Assembly (NCBI GenBank): GCA_963714145.1
Contig: OY970235.1
Location: forward strand, 2,480,001 to 2,544,000
Direction of reading: 5' to 3'
DNA length: 64,000 nt
DNA from: JBBWZH01 sp035544115
GTDB lineage: Bacteria > Actinomycetota > Actinomycetes > Mycobacteriales > CADCTP01
Of this stretch, positions 34,453 through 44,096 are shown piece after piece. The position numbers were made by a program, and so were the translations under genes. The notes beneath the pieces were generated by a model. That model worked only from the letters and a program-made list of their open reading frames with translations, searched no databases and had not been told where the DNA came from. Numbering within the stretch: position 1 is the stretch's first letter; each line of letters opens with the position of its first letter.

Positions 34453-37342
34453 ATGGTGACGCCGCTCGCCGAGGCCCGCCTCGGCCCTGATCCCGCTGCG
34501 CCCTACCCGGACCTGCCGTACGAGGACCTCGCCGCCGCGCTGCGCTCGGCCGTCGCCGGGGGTGACCCGGCCGAGGTCGGCCGCATCCTGGACGGCTCCG
34601 GCAGCCGGATCCTGGCCGCCGGCCACCTGCTGGCGGTCGAGGAGGCGGTCGGCGCGCTGCCACCGGCCGCCCTCACCCCGGCCCGGCTGACCCTGCTGGC
34701 GAACGCCCGCCAGGTCCGCGGCGACGCCGAGGGCGCCCTCGAGATCTGCCGCCAGGCCGCCGGCGCGCTGCCTGGTGCCGGGACCGCCGGGCCACCCGGC
34801 GGGGCGGTCGGGCCGGCTGGGGGGCCGGCCCGCCCGCCCGCGGTACCCGCCGAGCCGATCCGGGCCGCCGGCGCGACCGCCGGCCGGGACCCGGGGGTCG
34901 GACGGGACCCGGAAACCGGCCGGGATCCGGGGGCTGGTTGGGACCCGGGGGTCGGCCGGGACCCGGGGGTCCGCCGGGACCCGGGGGGTGGCCGGGATCC
35001 GGGGGCCTGGCCGGGACCCGGGGGTCGGACGGGACCCGGGTCCCGGCCCGGGCGCCGGGGGCGAGGTGGGGCCGGGGAACGGGTCGGTCAGCTGGGCCGG
35101 GCTGGGCGGTGTCACCGGGCCAGGCGGTGCTACCGGGCCGGTCTGTGTTGCCGGGCCGGGTGGGGGGCCGGCCCAGACGTCCGGCGGTACCGCGACGCCC
35201 CGCGGTACAGCCGGGCCCGAGCCGTCCGCCGGCGCCGCACCTGTGGCGGTCCCGATCCAGGGGCCGGCGGCGCCGGTGGACGGTGGCCGGCCGATGCCGG
35301 CGGCCGTGGCCTGGCGGATGGGCCTGGTCAGCTACCAGGCCGGCGAGCCCACCGCGGCGCTGGCCGCGTACGCCCGGGGCCGGCTGGACCGGGAGGACAC
35401 GCTGGACGAGGCGCTGCTACTGGCCTGGTCGGCGACCGCCTGCTGGATGCTCGGCGACCGGGGCGGCTGCGCCCGGTTCGCCGGCCGGGCCCGGGCCGCG
35501 GCGGCCCGCTGCGGCGACGGGGCCGCGCTCGCCGCCGCGCACTCGGCGCTCGCCCTGGCCGCGAAGCTGGCCGGCGACCGCAGCGGCAACGGGCGGCACT
35601 GGGCGCTCGCGCTGGCCGCCGCCGAGCGGGCCGGCGACCTGCTGCAGGTGGTCCGGATCCGGGCCAACCGCGGTTCGCACTTCCTGGAGGAGGGCCGCCC
35701 GGCCGACGCGGTGATCGAGCTGGACCAGGCGGCGCAGCTGGCCGAGCGGATCGGGTTCGTCGTCGCGGTCGGCCTGTGCTGCAGCAACCTGGGCCTCTGC
35801 CTGCTGCAGCTCGGACAGTTCGGCGCGGCGGTGGCCGCGTTCGAGCGGAGCAAGGCGGCGTTCCAGGCGGTCGGCAGCCGAATGATCGCGTACGCGCTGG
35901 TCGGGCTGGGCGACGCCTACCGGGAGCGGGGCGATCTGGCGCTGGCCCGGGCCGCGTACTCCGAGGCGATGGCGACCGGCGAGACCACCGACTCGCAGGC
36001 CTGGCTGCCGGCGGTCACCGGGCTGGCCCGGGTGCTGGCCGCGGACAACCTGCCGGCCGCCTGGACGCTGGCCCAGCAGGCGGCCCGTACCGCCCCCGAG
36101 CCGCGGCAGCCGGCCGCCGATCTGACCCTGGGCTGGCTGCACCTGCAGGACGGGTCCGCGGCCGAGGCGCTGCTGCTGGCCCGCCGGGTGGCCGCCACCG
36201 CCGGGCCGCGCCGGGATCGGGCCACCCTGGCCGAGGCACTCGAGTTGGAGGCGCTCTGCCAGTGGTCGGCCGGGTCCGAGCCGGGCCAGCCGGACGAGCG
36301 GGCCCGCTGGCTGCTGGTCGAGGCCAGCTCGGTCTGGCGGGAGATCGGCAACCCGGTCGGCGCGCACCGGGTCCGGTACGCGCTCGGGCGGCTGTTCGGC
36401 TCGGCCGGTGCCGCTGGCGGGGGCTCCGGCGAGGCCGAGGCGGCGGCCGCCGAGCTGGCCGGGCTGGGCGTCCGGGTGCCCGGTCCGCACGGCGCCGGGC
36501 TGCTCGCCGCCGTGCAGCGGTGCGCGCCGCCGCGGGTCGCGGTGCGGGTGCTCGGCCGGTTCGAGATCAGCCGCGGCGGCGAGCCGGTCGGCGATACCGA
36601 GTGGCAGTCGCGCAAGGCCCGGGAGCTGCTGAAGATCCTGCTGGCCCGGCGCGGCCGGGCCGTCCCCCGCGGCCGGCTGGTCGAACTGCTCTGGCCGGAC
36701 GAGGACGAGCCGGACGTGCTGGCCAACCGGCTCTCGGTGGCGCTGGCGACGGTCCGCCGGGTGCTCGACCCGGACCGGACCCATCCGGCCGGCCACTACG
36801 TCGTCACCGAGGACGGCAGCGTCACGCTCGCCCTGCATCGGCTGGACGTTGACGTTGAGACTTTCCTTCGCGATGCGGCCAGTGGTCTGCAGGCACGTTC
36901 GGCCGGCGCCGCCGCTGCCGGCGCGACGCTGCGCCAGGCCGCCGCCGCTTACCGCGGTGACGTGTTGGAAGAGGACGTCTACGCCGACTGGGCGCACGCG
37001 CTGCGTGAGGAGGCCCGGGCCGCGCACCTGGCCGTGCTGCGCGCGCTGGCCGCGGAGGCCGGCACCGCCGGCGACACCGACCAGACCGTCCTGGTCCTGA
37101 TCCGGCTGCTCGACCACGACCCGTACGACGAGCCGGCGCACCTGGCCATGGTGTCCGCGCTGGCCGCCGCCGGCCGGTACGGCGACGCGCGCCGCGCCTA
37201 CCGCGGCTACGCCGCCCGGATGGCCGAGATCGGCGTCGACGCCGCCCCGATGCCGACCCCGACCCCCCGCCGCGCCGGCTCCCCCGGCTACCGGCGAGCC
37301 GGAGGCGGCGACCCCCTACGGTCGCCACCCCCGGCCGGCTGA
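34453..37342 (+). pseudogene. SARP-type regulator with C-terminal wHTH-BTAD, frameshifted in a minisatellite
   Basis: The N-terminal part (34453 to about 35007) reads YPDLPYEDLAAALRSAVAGGDPAEVGRILD and a TPR-like helix. The rest reads in the next frame to 37342: TPR repeats (about 35300-36450), then a wHTH (VAVRVLGRFEISRGG, LLWPDEDEPDVLANRLSVAL) and BTAD (DVETFLRDAASG ... LLDHDPYDEPAHLAMVSAL) at the C-terminus. This reverses the usual SARP order. Between the parts lies an 18-bp repeat block encoding G-R-D-P-G-V. One extra T at about 35008 changes the frame; without it the protein would be 962 residues. Either the gene is inactivated, the repeat allows phase variation, or it is a sequencing error. 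Confidence 0.8.
34880..35045. repeat. 18-bp minisatellite in the C-terminal-BTAD SARP gene
   Basis: About nine imperfect copies of an 18-base unit near CGGGACCCGGGGGTCGGC encode repeated G-R-D-P-G-V. G-runs of five or six are frequent. The unit is in frame, but the copy around 35001-35010 has one additional base, which causes the frameshift. Confidence 0.85.
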
Positions 37343-37350
37343 GCCGCTGG

Positions 37351-37947
37351 TCAGCCGGTGCAGCCCTGGTACTGGTCCAGCCCGGCCGCGCCGGCGTCCA
37401 GATCCTCGATGCCCTTGCCCCGCAGCTGGTTCGCCAGGTCGACGTCCTTGGTCAGCTCAGCCTCGCCGAGCAGCGTGATGCCGTCGGAGAACAGGGTCTC
37501 CACGTCCCACCACCGCGGCGGGCCTGGCTGCGGCCAGGGCCACGGCCAGCGCGGGCACAGCTCCACGTCGTCGCCCTCCGCAACCGGGCTGAACGCCGAG
37601 TAGCCGGTCAGCTTGGCGGCCCCGGTCAGGTTGACGATCGCGGCCTCGTGCAGCTTCTTCGCCGCGGCCGGATCCTGCTCGTGCCGGGCCCGGATCAGAC
37701 CGGACAGGCCGGCCTGCACCCGGGCGGTCACCGCGACGGCCGTCCGCTTGTCCAGCTCGCGCTGCAACCAGAAGATCGGCCCCGGGCAGCCCGGGCACCC
37801 GTCGACCCATTCCGGGTGGATCATCGTCCCGGACGCGGCCTGCGCCGGCCCGGCGGCCAACGCCACCCCGCCGAGCATGCCCACGGCCAGCACCAGCGCG
37901 GTGCTGACCCGGCGCACCCACCCGGGGCGCACCAGAATTCGTCTCAT
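37351..37947 (-). CDS. Secreted protein of unknown function
   Basis: The 198-residue exported protein has a signal peptide to about 38 (VSTALVLAVGMLGGVALAAGPAQAA). The mature part has a Cys-rich patch (DGCPGCPGPIFWLQREL), a long helical region (VTARVQAGLSGLIRARHEQDPAAAKKLHEAAIVNL), a Trp/Pro block (RWPWPWPQPGPPRWW) and a second helix ending in a C-terminal Cys. It is not recognised. GAGGGAC precedes the ATG. It converges on the SARP gene with 8 bases between stops, repeating the regulator/exported-protein pairing seen nearby. Confidence 0.75.
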   Translation of the reverse strand: MRRILVRPGWVRRVSTALVLAVGMLGGVALAAGPAQAASGTMIHPEWVDGCPGCPGPIFWLQRELDKRTAVAVTARVQAGLSGLIRARHEQDPAAAKKLHEAAIVNLTGAAKLTGYSAFSPVAEGDDVELCPRWPWPWPQPGPPRWWDVETLFSDGITLLGEAELTKDVDLANQLRGKGIEDLDAGAAGLDQYQGCTG

Positions 37948-38396
37948 CCCGTCCCTCACCTTCGCCTCGATGACTTGTTCGGCACCACCATCCGGACGCG
38001 TCCTAAGGCCAGCTTCGGTTCGCCGTAACGTCGAGTGACGGTGCGGATCACGGGCAACGGGTTCACGCGTCCGGTGGGACCGTCTGCCCGTGGGTGAGGG
38101 CTTTGCGCGTCCGGTGACGGGTTCGGGTTGCGGGTGATGGCGGACAGCCCCCACCCGGCGAGCAAACCCGTCACCCGGCGAGGCGATGCCGTCACCGGAC
38201 AGCGGACGGTGTCACCGCGGAACCAGGGCAGGTCGCCCCGCCCGCAGGCGCGAGCCATCCCCGGGCCACGAGTGGCCGGGTTGGGCGTGAGTGACGAGTG
38301 CTGGCGGCGGATCCGGACGCTGTGGCGGTTTCCCGGCAGGCACCGGCCGCACCGGGCCCGGACCGGCAGAATCGGCCGCGGACGGGGGTGGCACGG
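37948..38396. other. Intergenic region upstream of the third SARP gene
   Basis: No gene is visible. GCGTCCGGTG occurs twice (38067 and 38107), and CCGGTGACGGGTT (38111-38123) is complementary, with one bulge, to AACCCGTCACCCGG (38165-38178). These could form a large hairpin or be binding sites. The region separates divergent genes, so both promoters should be here; no clear -10 was found. Confidence 0.45.
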
Positions 38397-41300
38397 GTGA
38401 CGGTGGTCGGAACGGCCGGGCCGACGCGGCTGTCGTTCCGCCTGCTCGGACCGTTCGGGGTGGTCCGGGACGGCCGGCTGCTGGCCGGCACCGAGGTGGG
38501 CAGCCGCAAGGCTCGGCAACTGCTGGCGCTGCTGGTGGTGCAGCGCGGGCGGGTGGTGCCGACCGACCGGATCGTCGACCAGCTCTGGGCCGGCGAGCCG
38601 CCGCGGCAGCCGGTGCAGAACGTCGCGACCCTGGTCAGCCGGCTGCGCGCGGCGCTGGGCGGGCCGGTGGTGGAAGGAATCGGCGCCGGTTACCGGCTGG
38701 GCGAGGCGGCTGCGGTCGACCTGGACGAGGCGGCCCGGGCCGTGGCCACGGCCGGGTCCCGGCTGACCGGCGGGCAGCCGGGACTGGCGCTGGCATCGGC
38801 GCAGCAGGCGCTGGCGCTGCTCGCCGACGGCACCGTGTTGACCGGCGAACCGGCCGACTGGGCCGCACCGGCCCGGGCGGAGGCGGCCGACCTGCTGCGC
38901 CAGGCCCGGCATCGCGCCGCCGCGGCAGCGCTCGCGGTCGGTGACCCGGCCACCGGCGGCCGGCTGGCCGAGCTGCTGATCGACACCGACCCGCTGGACG
39001 AGCCGGCCCACCGGCTGCTGCTGCTCGCCCACCAGCGCGGCGGCGAACCGGCCCGGGCGCTCGCCGCGTACGCCCGGCTGCGCGACCGGCTGGCCGACGA
39101 CCTCGGCGTCGATCCCGCGCCCGACCTGCGCGACCTGCACCTGGCGATCCTGCGCGAGCACCCCATCCCGGCCGAACTGGCGGCGCCGGACGACAGCGGC
39201 GGACCGGCCGGCCGGCCCGCTCGCCGGCCCAGCGGCGGGCCCGAAGCCGGACCGCGGCCCGGCGGCTGGTCCGGAGCCGGACCGCGGCCCGGCGGCTGGT
39301 CCGGAGCCGGACCGCGGCCAGGCGGCTGGGCTGCCAGTGAGTTCGGCGGCTGGGCTGCCAGTGAGTTCGCTGGCGGGGCTGCCGATGAGTTCGGTGGCGG
39401 GCCGCTGGTCGGGCGGGTGGCGCAGTGGCAGCGGCTGGTGCGGGCCTGGTCGGCGGCCGCGGCCGGCCGGCCGGGGACGCTGCTGATCACCGGGGTGGCC
39501 GGGATTGGCAAGACCCGGTTGGCGGCCGAAGCGGCCGGGCTGGCCGGGAGCACCGGCGGTCAGGTGCTGCAGGCGCGCTGCTACGACACCGAGCGGTCGC
39601 TGTTCCTGCAGCCGCTGGTGGAGGCGGTGCGTGGGCCGGCCGGACAGCTACCGCCGAGTGTGCTGCGGGAGCTGGCCGGCGAGTCGGCGACGACGCTGGC
39701 CGGCCTGGTGCCGGAGCTGGCGGCTGTGCTGGGCGACCCGCCGGCCGAGACGAGGGCGCCGGAGATCCAGCGCCGGCGGTCGTTCGAGGCGCTGGCCGGG
39801 TTCCTGCGCCGGCTGGCCGAGCGCGGGCCGGTGCTGCTGCTGCTGGATGACCTGCAGAACGCCGGGCTGGCCACCGTCGAGTTCCTGCACTACCTGGCCC
39901 GGCACCTGGGTGGCAGCCGGCTGCTGGTGCTGGCCACGCTGCGCACCGAGGAGGGCGGGGACGCCGAGATGCTGCTGGCCGGGGTGGCCGACCGGGTCGA
40001 GGTCGGCCCGCTGCCGCCGGCCGCGGTGGCCGAGCTGGCCGGTGCCGCCGGCCGGGCCGACCTGGCCGAGCGGCTGCACCAGCTGACCCGCGGCCACACC
40101 CTGTTCGTCGTCGAGACGCTGCGCGGGCTGGTCGCCGGCGAGACCGGCGTGCCGGGTTCGCTGCAGGCCGCGGTCGGCGCCCGGGTGCGGCGGGCCGGGC
40201 CGGAGGCGGACGAGGCGCTGCGGGCCGCTGCGGTGCTCGGGCCGCCGTTCGACCCCGGGCTGCTGGCCGCGGTGCTCGACATCCACCCGGTCGAGGCGGC
40301 CCGCCGCTGCGAGCAGGCGCTGCGGGCCGCCCTGGTGGTGGTCGCCGGCGGCTCGTACGAGTTCGCGAACGACCTGGTGCAGGAGGTGCTGTACGCGACG
40401 ACCCCGGAGCCGACCCGGGTGGCCTACCACCGGCGCGCGGCCGACCTGCTCAGCGACCGGCCGGAGGCGATGGCGGCGCACGCCGCGGCGGTCGGCGAGT
40501 GGCTGCGGGCCGGTCGCGGTTGGCTGCTGGCGGCCGAGACCGCGCTGGCGCACTGCGCCTTCTCGGACGCCGAACGGCTGCTCGGCCAGGCGATGGACGC
40601 GGCGGCCCGGACCGGCGGCGGTGAGACGCTGGTCCGGGCGCACCTGGTCCGCGGTCGGGTCCGGGAGGCGCTGGCCGACTACGCGGGCGCCTGGGCCGAC
40701 TACTCCCGCTCGGCCGAACTGGCCCAGGAGACCGGCGACCAGCGGCAGGAGATGCTGGCCCTGCGGGAACTCGGCGGCGACGTGCTGATCGCCCGCGGCC
40801 GGTCCGTCCAGGACTGCTGGCCGTACCTGGAGTCGGGCATCGCGCTGGCCCGGGCGCTCGGCGACCGGACGATGGAGGCCGACCTGCAGTCCCGGCTGGC
40901 GGTGCTGTCGGCCAGCCGGCTGCGGTTCGACTGGGCGCACGAGTGGGCCGGCCGGGCGCTGGTCGCGGCGCGTGCCGGCCGGGACGACGCGGCGCTGGCG
41001 TACGCCCTGGACGGGTTGAAGACCGCGCACGCCTACACCGGCGACCTGGCCGGGCTGGCCCCGGTGCTGGCCGAGCTGGAGCCGCTGCTGCGCCGGCGCG
41101 GCGACCTCTGGCGGCTGCAGTGGACGGTCTTCGAGACGGCGTTGCCGGCGCTGGCGGCCGGCGACTGGGCCACCGCGCTGGCCGGTGTCCAGCGGGCGGC
41201 GGCGGTGAACCGGCGCAGCGGCTACCTGGCGTACGAGCCGTGGTACCTGGCCCACCTGGGCTGGATCGAGCGGCTGCGCGGCCGGCTGGACGAGGCGCTG

Positions 41301-41861
41301 GCGCACGGCGAGCGGGCCCTGGCCGCCGCCACCGCCGGCGGGCACCCGTGGTGGACCGCGACCGCGGCCGGCTTCCTCGGCGCCACACTGCTGGCCACCG
41401 GCGATCCGGACGCGGCCGGCCGGGTGCTGACTGGTGGGCTGGCCGTGGCCGAGCGCAACGGCGCCGAGGCGTACCGGCTGCGCTGCCTGGGTCCGCTGGC
41501 CGAGGCGACCGGGCTGCGGTCCGATGTGGACCGTGCGGACGCGATGCTGGACCGGATCGTGGCGACCGACGGCGCCGCCTGGCTGATGGGCTCGGACGCC
41601 TACCTGGCGGTGGCCCGGGCCTGGCTGGCCCGGGCCGAACCGGACCGGGCGCTGGCCGCGCTGGCCCCGCTGCTGGCGGCCGCTGAGCGGGCCGGCTGGG
41701 TCGGCCCGCTCGCCGAGGGCCTGCTGGTCGCCGGCCGGTGCGCGGCCGCCCGGGACGAACCGGCCCGCGCCGCCCGGCTGCTCGCCCGCGCCGGCGAACT
41801 CGCCGCCGCGCACGACATGCCGCTGATCGCGGCCGCCGCCACCGGCAGCCGCCCCGGGTGA
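38397..41861 (+). CDS. SARP regulator with AAA/ORC-type ATPase and TPR-like C-terminus
   Basis: The 1154-residue regulator has an N-terminal wHTH (FRLLGPFGVVRDGRLL, VDQLWAGEPPRQPVQNVATLVSRL) and BTAD (to about 260). A Gly/Pro/Trp repeat linker follows, then an AAA_16-type ATPase: GPLVGRVAQWQRLVRAW, P-loop GVAGIGKT near 367 and Walker B VLLLLDDLQ near 480. About 500 residues of helical TPR-like repeats complete it. This ATPase is the type found in large LuxR and adenylate-cyclase-like regulators, not the NB-ARC of the SARP at 30635. The GTG at 38397 was chosen over the GTG at 38388. A 22-bp triple repeat follows its stop. Confidence 0.9.
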   Translation: MTVVGTAGPTRLSFRLLGPFGVVRDGRLLAGTEVGSRKARQLLALLVVQRGRVVPTDRIVDQLWAGEPPRQPVQNVATLVSRLRAALGGPVVEGIGAGYRLGEAAAVDLDEAARAVATAGSRLTGGQPGLALASAQQALALLADGTVLTGEPADWAAPARAEAADLLRQARHRAAAAALAVGDPATGGRLAELLIDTDPLDEPAHRLLLLAHQRGGEPARALAAYARLRDRLADDLGVDPAPDLRDLHLAILREHPIPAELAAPDDSGGPAGRPARRPSGGPEAGPRPGGWSGAGPRPGGWSGAGPRPGGWAASEFGGWAASEFAGGAADEFGGGPLVGRVAQWQRLVRAWSAAAAGRPGTLLITGVAGIGKTRLAAEAAGLAGSTGGQVLQARCYDTERSLFLQPLVEAVRGPAGQLPPSVLRELAGESATTLAGLVPELAAVLGDPPAETRAPEIQRRRSFEALAGFLRRLAERGPVLLLLDDLQNAGLATVEFLHYLARHLGGSRLLVLATLRTEEGGDAEMLLAGVADRVEVGPLPPAAVAELAGAAGRADLAERLHQLTRGHTLFVVETLRGLVAGETGVPGSLQAAVGARVRRAGPEADEALRAAAVLGPPFDPGLLAAVLDIHPVEAARRCEQALRAALVVVAGGSYEFANDLVQEVLYATTPEPTRVAYHRRAADLLSDRPEAMAAHAAAVGEWLRAGRGWLLAAETALAHCAFSDAERLLGQAMDAAARTGGGETLVRAHLVRGRVREALADYAGAWADYSRSAELAQETGDQRQEMLALRELGGDVLIARGRSVQDCWPYLESGIALARALGDRTMEADLQSRLAVLSASRLRFDWAHEWAGRALVAARAGRDDAALAYALDGLKTAHAYTGDLAGLAPVLAELEPLLRRRGDLWRLQWTVFETALPALAAGDWATALAGVQRAAAVNRRSGYLAYEPWYLAHLGWIERLRGRLDEALAHGERALAAATAGGHPWWTATAAGFLGATLLATGDPDAAGRVLTGGLAVAERNGAEAYRLRCLGPLAEATGLRSDVDRADAMLDRIVATDGAAWLMGSDAYLAVARAWLARAEPDRALAALAPLLAAAERAGWVGPLAEGLLVAGRCAAARDEPARAARLLARAGELAAAHDMPLIAAAATGSRPG
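39237..39400. repeat. Two in-frame minisatellites in the AAA-type SARP gene
   Basis: Three near-identical 30-bp units encode G-A-G-P-R-P-G-G-W-S. They are followed by three 24-bp units encoding A-A-S-E-F-G-G-W and variants. Together they make a flexible linker between BTAD and the ATPase. Near-identity of the units suggests recent expansion. Confidence 0.85.
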
Positions 41862-41924
41862 GCCTCGGGGTCAGAACGGGTGAGCCTCGGGGTCAGAACG
41901 AGTGAGCCTCGGGGTCAGAACAGG
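41859..41924. repeat. Three tandem 22-bp units at a convergent gene junction
   Basis: TGAGCCTCGGGGTCAGAAC plus three variable bases is repeated at 41859, 41881 and 41903. Each unit carries TGA on the plus strand and TCA, a stop in reverse, on the same DNA. The first supplies the SARP stop and the third the stop of the opposing hydrolase-glycosyltransferase gene. Confidence 0.9.
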
Positions 41925-44053
41925 TCGGCCAGCAGGGCGGCGGCGCGCGCGGCCCCGTCCGTCTCAACTGGACGGTACTGCGGCCGGGCGCCGATCTCCG
42001 CGGCGATGGCGGCCGCGATGACGTCGGGGGTGGCGGTCGGGTAGTCCATCCGGCGGCCGGCGCCGTAGCGCCGCAGCCGGTGCGCGACGTGGAACTGCTG
42101 CTCGAAATGGTGCCGCAGCGGGAAGTAGAGGAACGGCCGGCCGGCGGCCACCAGCTCCATCGTCGTCGTCAGTCCACCTTGGACGACCGCGAGGTCGCAG
42201 CCGGCCAGGTGCCGGTACAGCTCGGGCACGTAGCCGCGGACCTCCAGCCCGGGGTGGCCGGCCACGCCGGCCGCCCGCAGCAGCCCGGCCGGGTCGATCC
42301 GCGGCCCGGTCACCACGATCATCCGCAGCCCCGGTACGAGTTGCCGGGCCGCCGGGTAGGCCGCGACCACCTTGCGCAGCAGCGGTTCGCCGACACCCGA
42401 GCCGCCGACGGTGACCACGCAGACCCGCTCCCCCGGCCGGTAGCCGAGGCTGGCCCGCAACTCGTCCCGCGAGCCGAGGCCGGCCGGGTCGAACCCGGTG
42501 ACGTAGCCGGCGAAGTCGAAGTGCTGCTCGGTCCACTCGCGGATCCCGGGCAGCCGCTCGCCGAGCCGGTCCGGGACGATGTCGTCCGGATCGCCGACGA
42601 AGATGGCCCGGTCGCGCAGCCGGGGGAACCGGTCGATCTGCTCGACCATCTCGGCGTTGTAGTCGGCGGCCAGCCAGGCCTCCCGGTCGCCGCCGTCGGG
42701 CATCGGCAGCCAGCCGACGAAGTCGGTCAGCCAGGCGTACGGCGCCCGCTTCAGCTCCGGGTTCTCGTGCAGGAAGTAGTCGACGTCCCAGGCCTCGTCA
42801 CCGACCCACAGGTCGTACTGTTCGCGCTCGACCAGGTCGTGGAAGACCATGAAGTTGGCGACCAGGATCTCGTCCATCCGGCGCACCGCGGTGAACGCGT
42901 GCAGGTCGTGCTCGCCGGCCTCGGTCTCGAAGTGCCGCGACTCGTTGGCCAGCGCGGCTGACGCCGGATGCACCCGCTCGCCGGACCGGGCCAGCACGTC
43001 GGTGACCGGCGGCTGGGTCAGCCAGTCGATCTGCGCGTCCGGCCGCAGCTTGCGCAGCTCGGTCGCGATGGCCAGGTCGCGCCGGGCGTGGCCGAGGCCG
43101 ATCGGCGAGCAGAGGTACAGCACCCGCGGCGGCCGGCGCAGCCGGTGCGCCCAGCGCGCCGGCTCGGGCGGCGCCGGGCGGACGGCGCCGAGGAAGTCGC
43201 GCAGCAGCCGGTTGACCACCACCGGGTGCCGGGCCTGCGGCAGGTGCCCGGCGCCGGCCAGCGTCACGTGCCGCCCGCCGGTCAGCTCCGCCACCCGCGC
43301 TCCGCGGGCCGGCGGCTGGCACCGGTCCCCGTCGCCGTGGATGGTCAGCACCGGGCAGCGCACCTGGCGCAGCAGCGCCTCGGTCTCGGCCCGGCTGGCG
43401 GACGCCCAGCCGGCGCCGTGCTGCAGGATCATCTGGTCCGGCCCGATCTCCATCGCCCAGCCGACGCAGTCCTCCCACTGCTTGCTGGAGTGCGGCTCGG
43501 GCAGCAACTGGTCGAAGAAGAACTCGGCGAAGCCGCGCCAGTCGCGCCGCCAGTAGTGCTTGTTGTCCTTGGCCCAGCCGTCGTCGGTGGGCAGCTCGTC
43601 GTCCCAGGACTGCGCCACCCGGGCCGGCAGCGGCGGGGTCAGCCACGGCGCGAAGGTGGCGATTCCCACCACGCCGAGCGCCCGGCCCGGATGCCGGGCG
43701 GCGGTGAGCAGCGCCCGCCAGGCGCTCGAGCAGAGGCCGACCAGCACCGCACTGTCCACATTGGTCGCGTCCAGCACCGCGATGGTGGCGGCGACGAACT
43801 CGGCGTCGGAGTACGCCTCGACGGTGCCGGGCCGGTCGGACCGGCCGTTGCCGGGCGGGTCGATCGTCACCACCGTGTGCCGCCGGGCCAGGTAGGGCAC
43901 CTGGGCCTTCCACGCTCCCGAGTGGACGATCGGGTCGGTCGGGGTGAACACCACCGGCGGCCCGGTCGTGGCGCCGGCATTGAACACCTCGTAGCCGATC
44001 TTCACCCCGCCCCGCTCGACGAAGCTCTCGACGTCCGGCTCGATTGCCCGCAT
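41915..44053 (-). CDS. Fused alpha/beta-hydrolase and glycosyltransferase
   Basis: The 712-residue cytosolic protein has two parts. Residues 1-295 are an alpha/beta-hydrolase (TIDPPGNGRSDRPG, nucleophile elbow VGLCSS, acid region IHGDGDRCQP, His in GAGHLPQARHP). The elbow has Cys108 where Ser is usual. Residues 300-712 are a GT-B glycosyltransferase of the MurG/UGT kind, starting VLYLCSPIGLGHARRDLAIATEL and with VVTVGGSGVG and VVQGGLTTTMELVAAGRPFLYFP as the donor-binding region. The fusion suggests one pathway in which a substrate is glycosylated and hydrolysed or acylated. GGGGGAGGAG precedes the ATG at 44053. It is divergent from a methyltransferase gene with 127 bases between starts. Confidence 0.85.
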   Translation of the reverse strand: MRAIEPDVESFVERGGVKIGYEVFNAGATTGPPVVFTPTDPIVHSGAWKAQVPYLARRHTVVTIDPPGNGRSDRPGTVEAYSDAEFVAATIAVLDATNVDSAVLVGLCSSAWRALLTAARHPGRALGVVGIATFAPWLTPPLPARVAQSWDDELPTDDGWAKDNKHYWRRDWRGFAEFFFDQLLPEPHSSKQWEDCVGWAMEIGPDQMILQHGAGWASASRAETEALLRQVRCPVLTIHGDGDRCQPPARGARVAELTGGRHVTLAGAGHLPQARHPVVVNRLLRDFLGAVRPAPPEPARWAHRLRRPPRVLYLCSPIGLGHARRDLAIATELRKLRPDAQIDWLTQPPVTDVLARSGERVHPASAALANESRHFETEAGEHDLHAFTAVRRMDEILVANFMVFHDLVEREQYDLWVGDEAWDVDYFLHENPELKRAPYAWLTDFVGWLPMPDGGDREAWLAADYNAEMVEQIDRFPRLRDRAIFVGDPDDIVPDRLGERLPGIREWTEQHFDFAGYVTGFDPAGLGSRDELRASLGYRPGERVCVVTVGGSGVGEPLLRKVVAAYPAARQLVPGLRMIVVTGPRIDPAGLLRAAGVAGHPGLEVRGYVPELYRHLAGCDLAVVQGGLTTTMELVAAGRPFLYFPLRHHFEQQFHVAHRLRRYGAGRRMDYPTATPDVIAAAIAAEIGARPQYRPVETDGAARAAALLADLF

Positions 44054-44096
44054 GCGCGCTCCTCCCCCGTTCGGCGCCATCACCCTGCCGGCCCGG

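Noticed and set aside
30635..41861. A secondary-metabolite cluster controlled by the SARPs
   Set aside because: No polyketide synthase, peptide synthetase, terpene synthase or other core biosynthetic gene is present between or beside the regulators in this window.
41859..41924. CRISPR-like short array or attachment site
   Set aside because: The 22-bp units are directly adjacent with no spacers. There is no integrase and no tRNA nearby.
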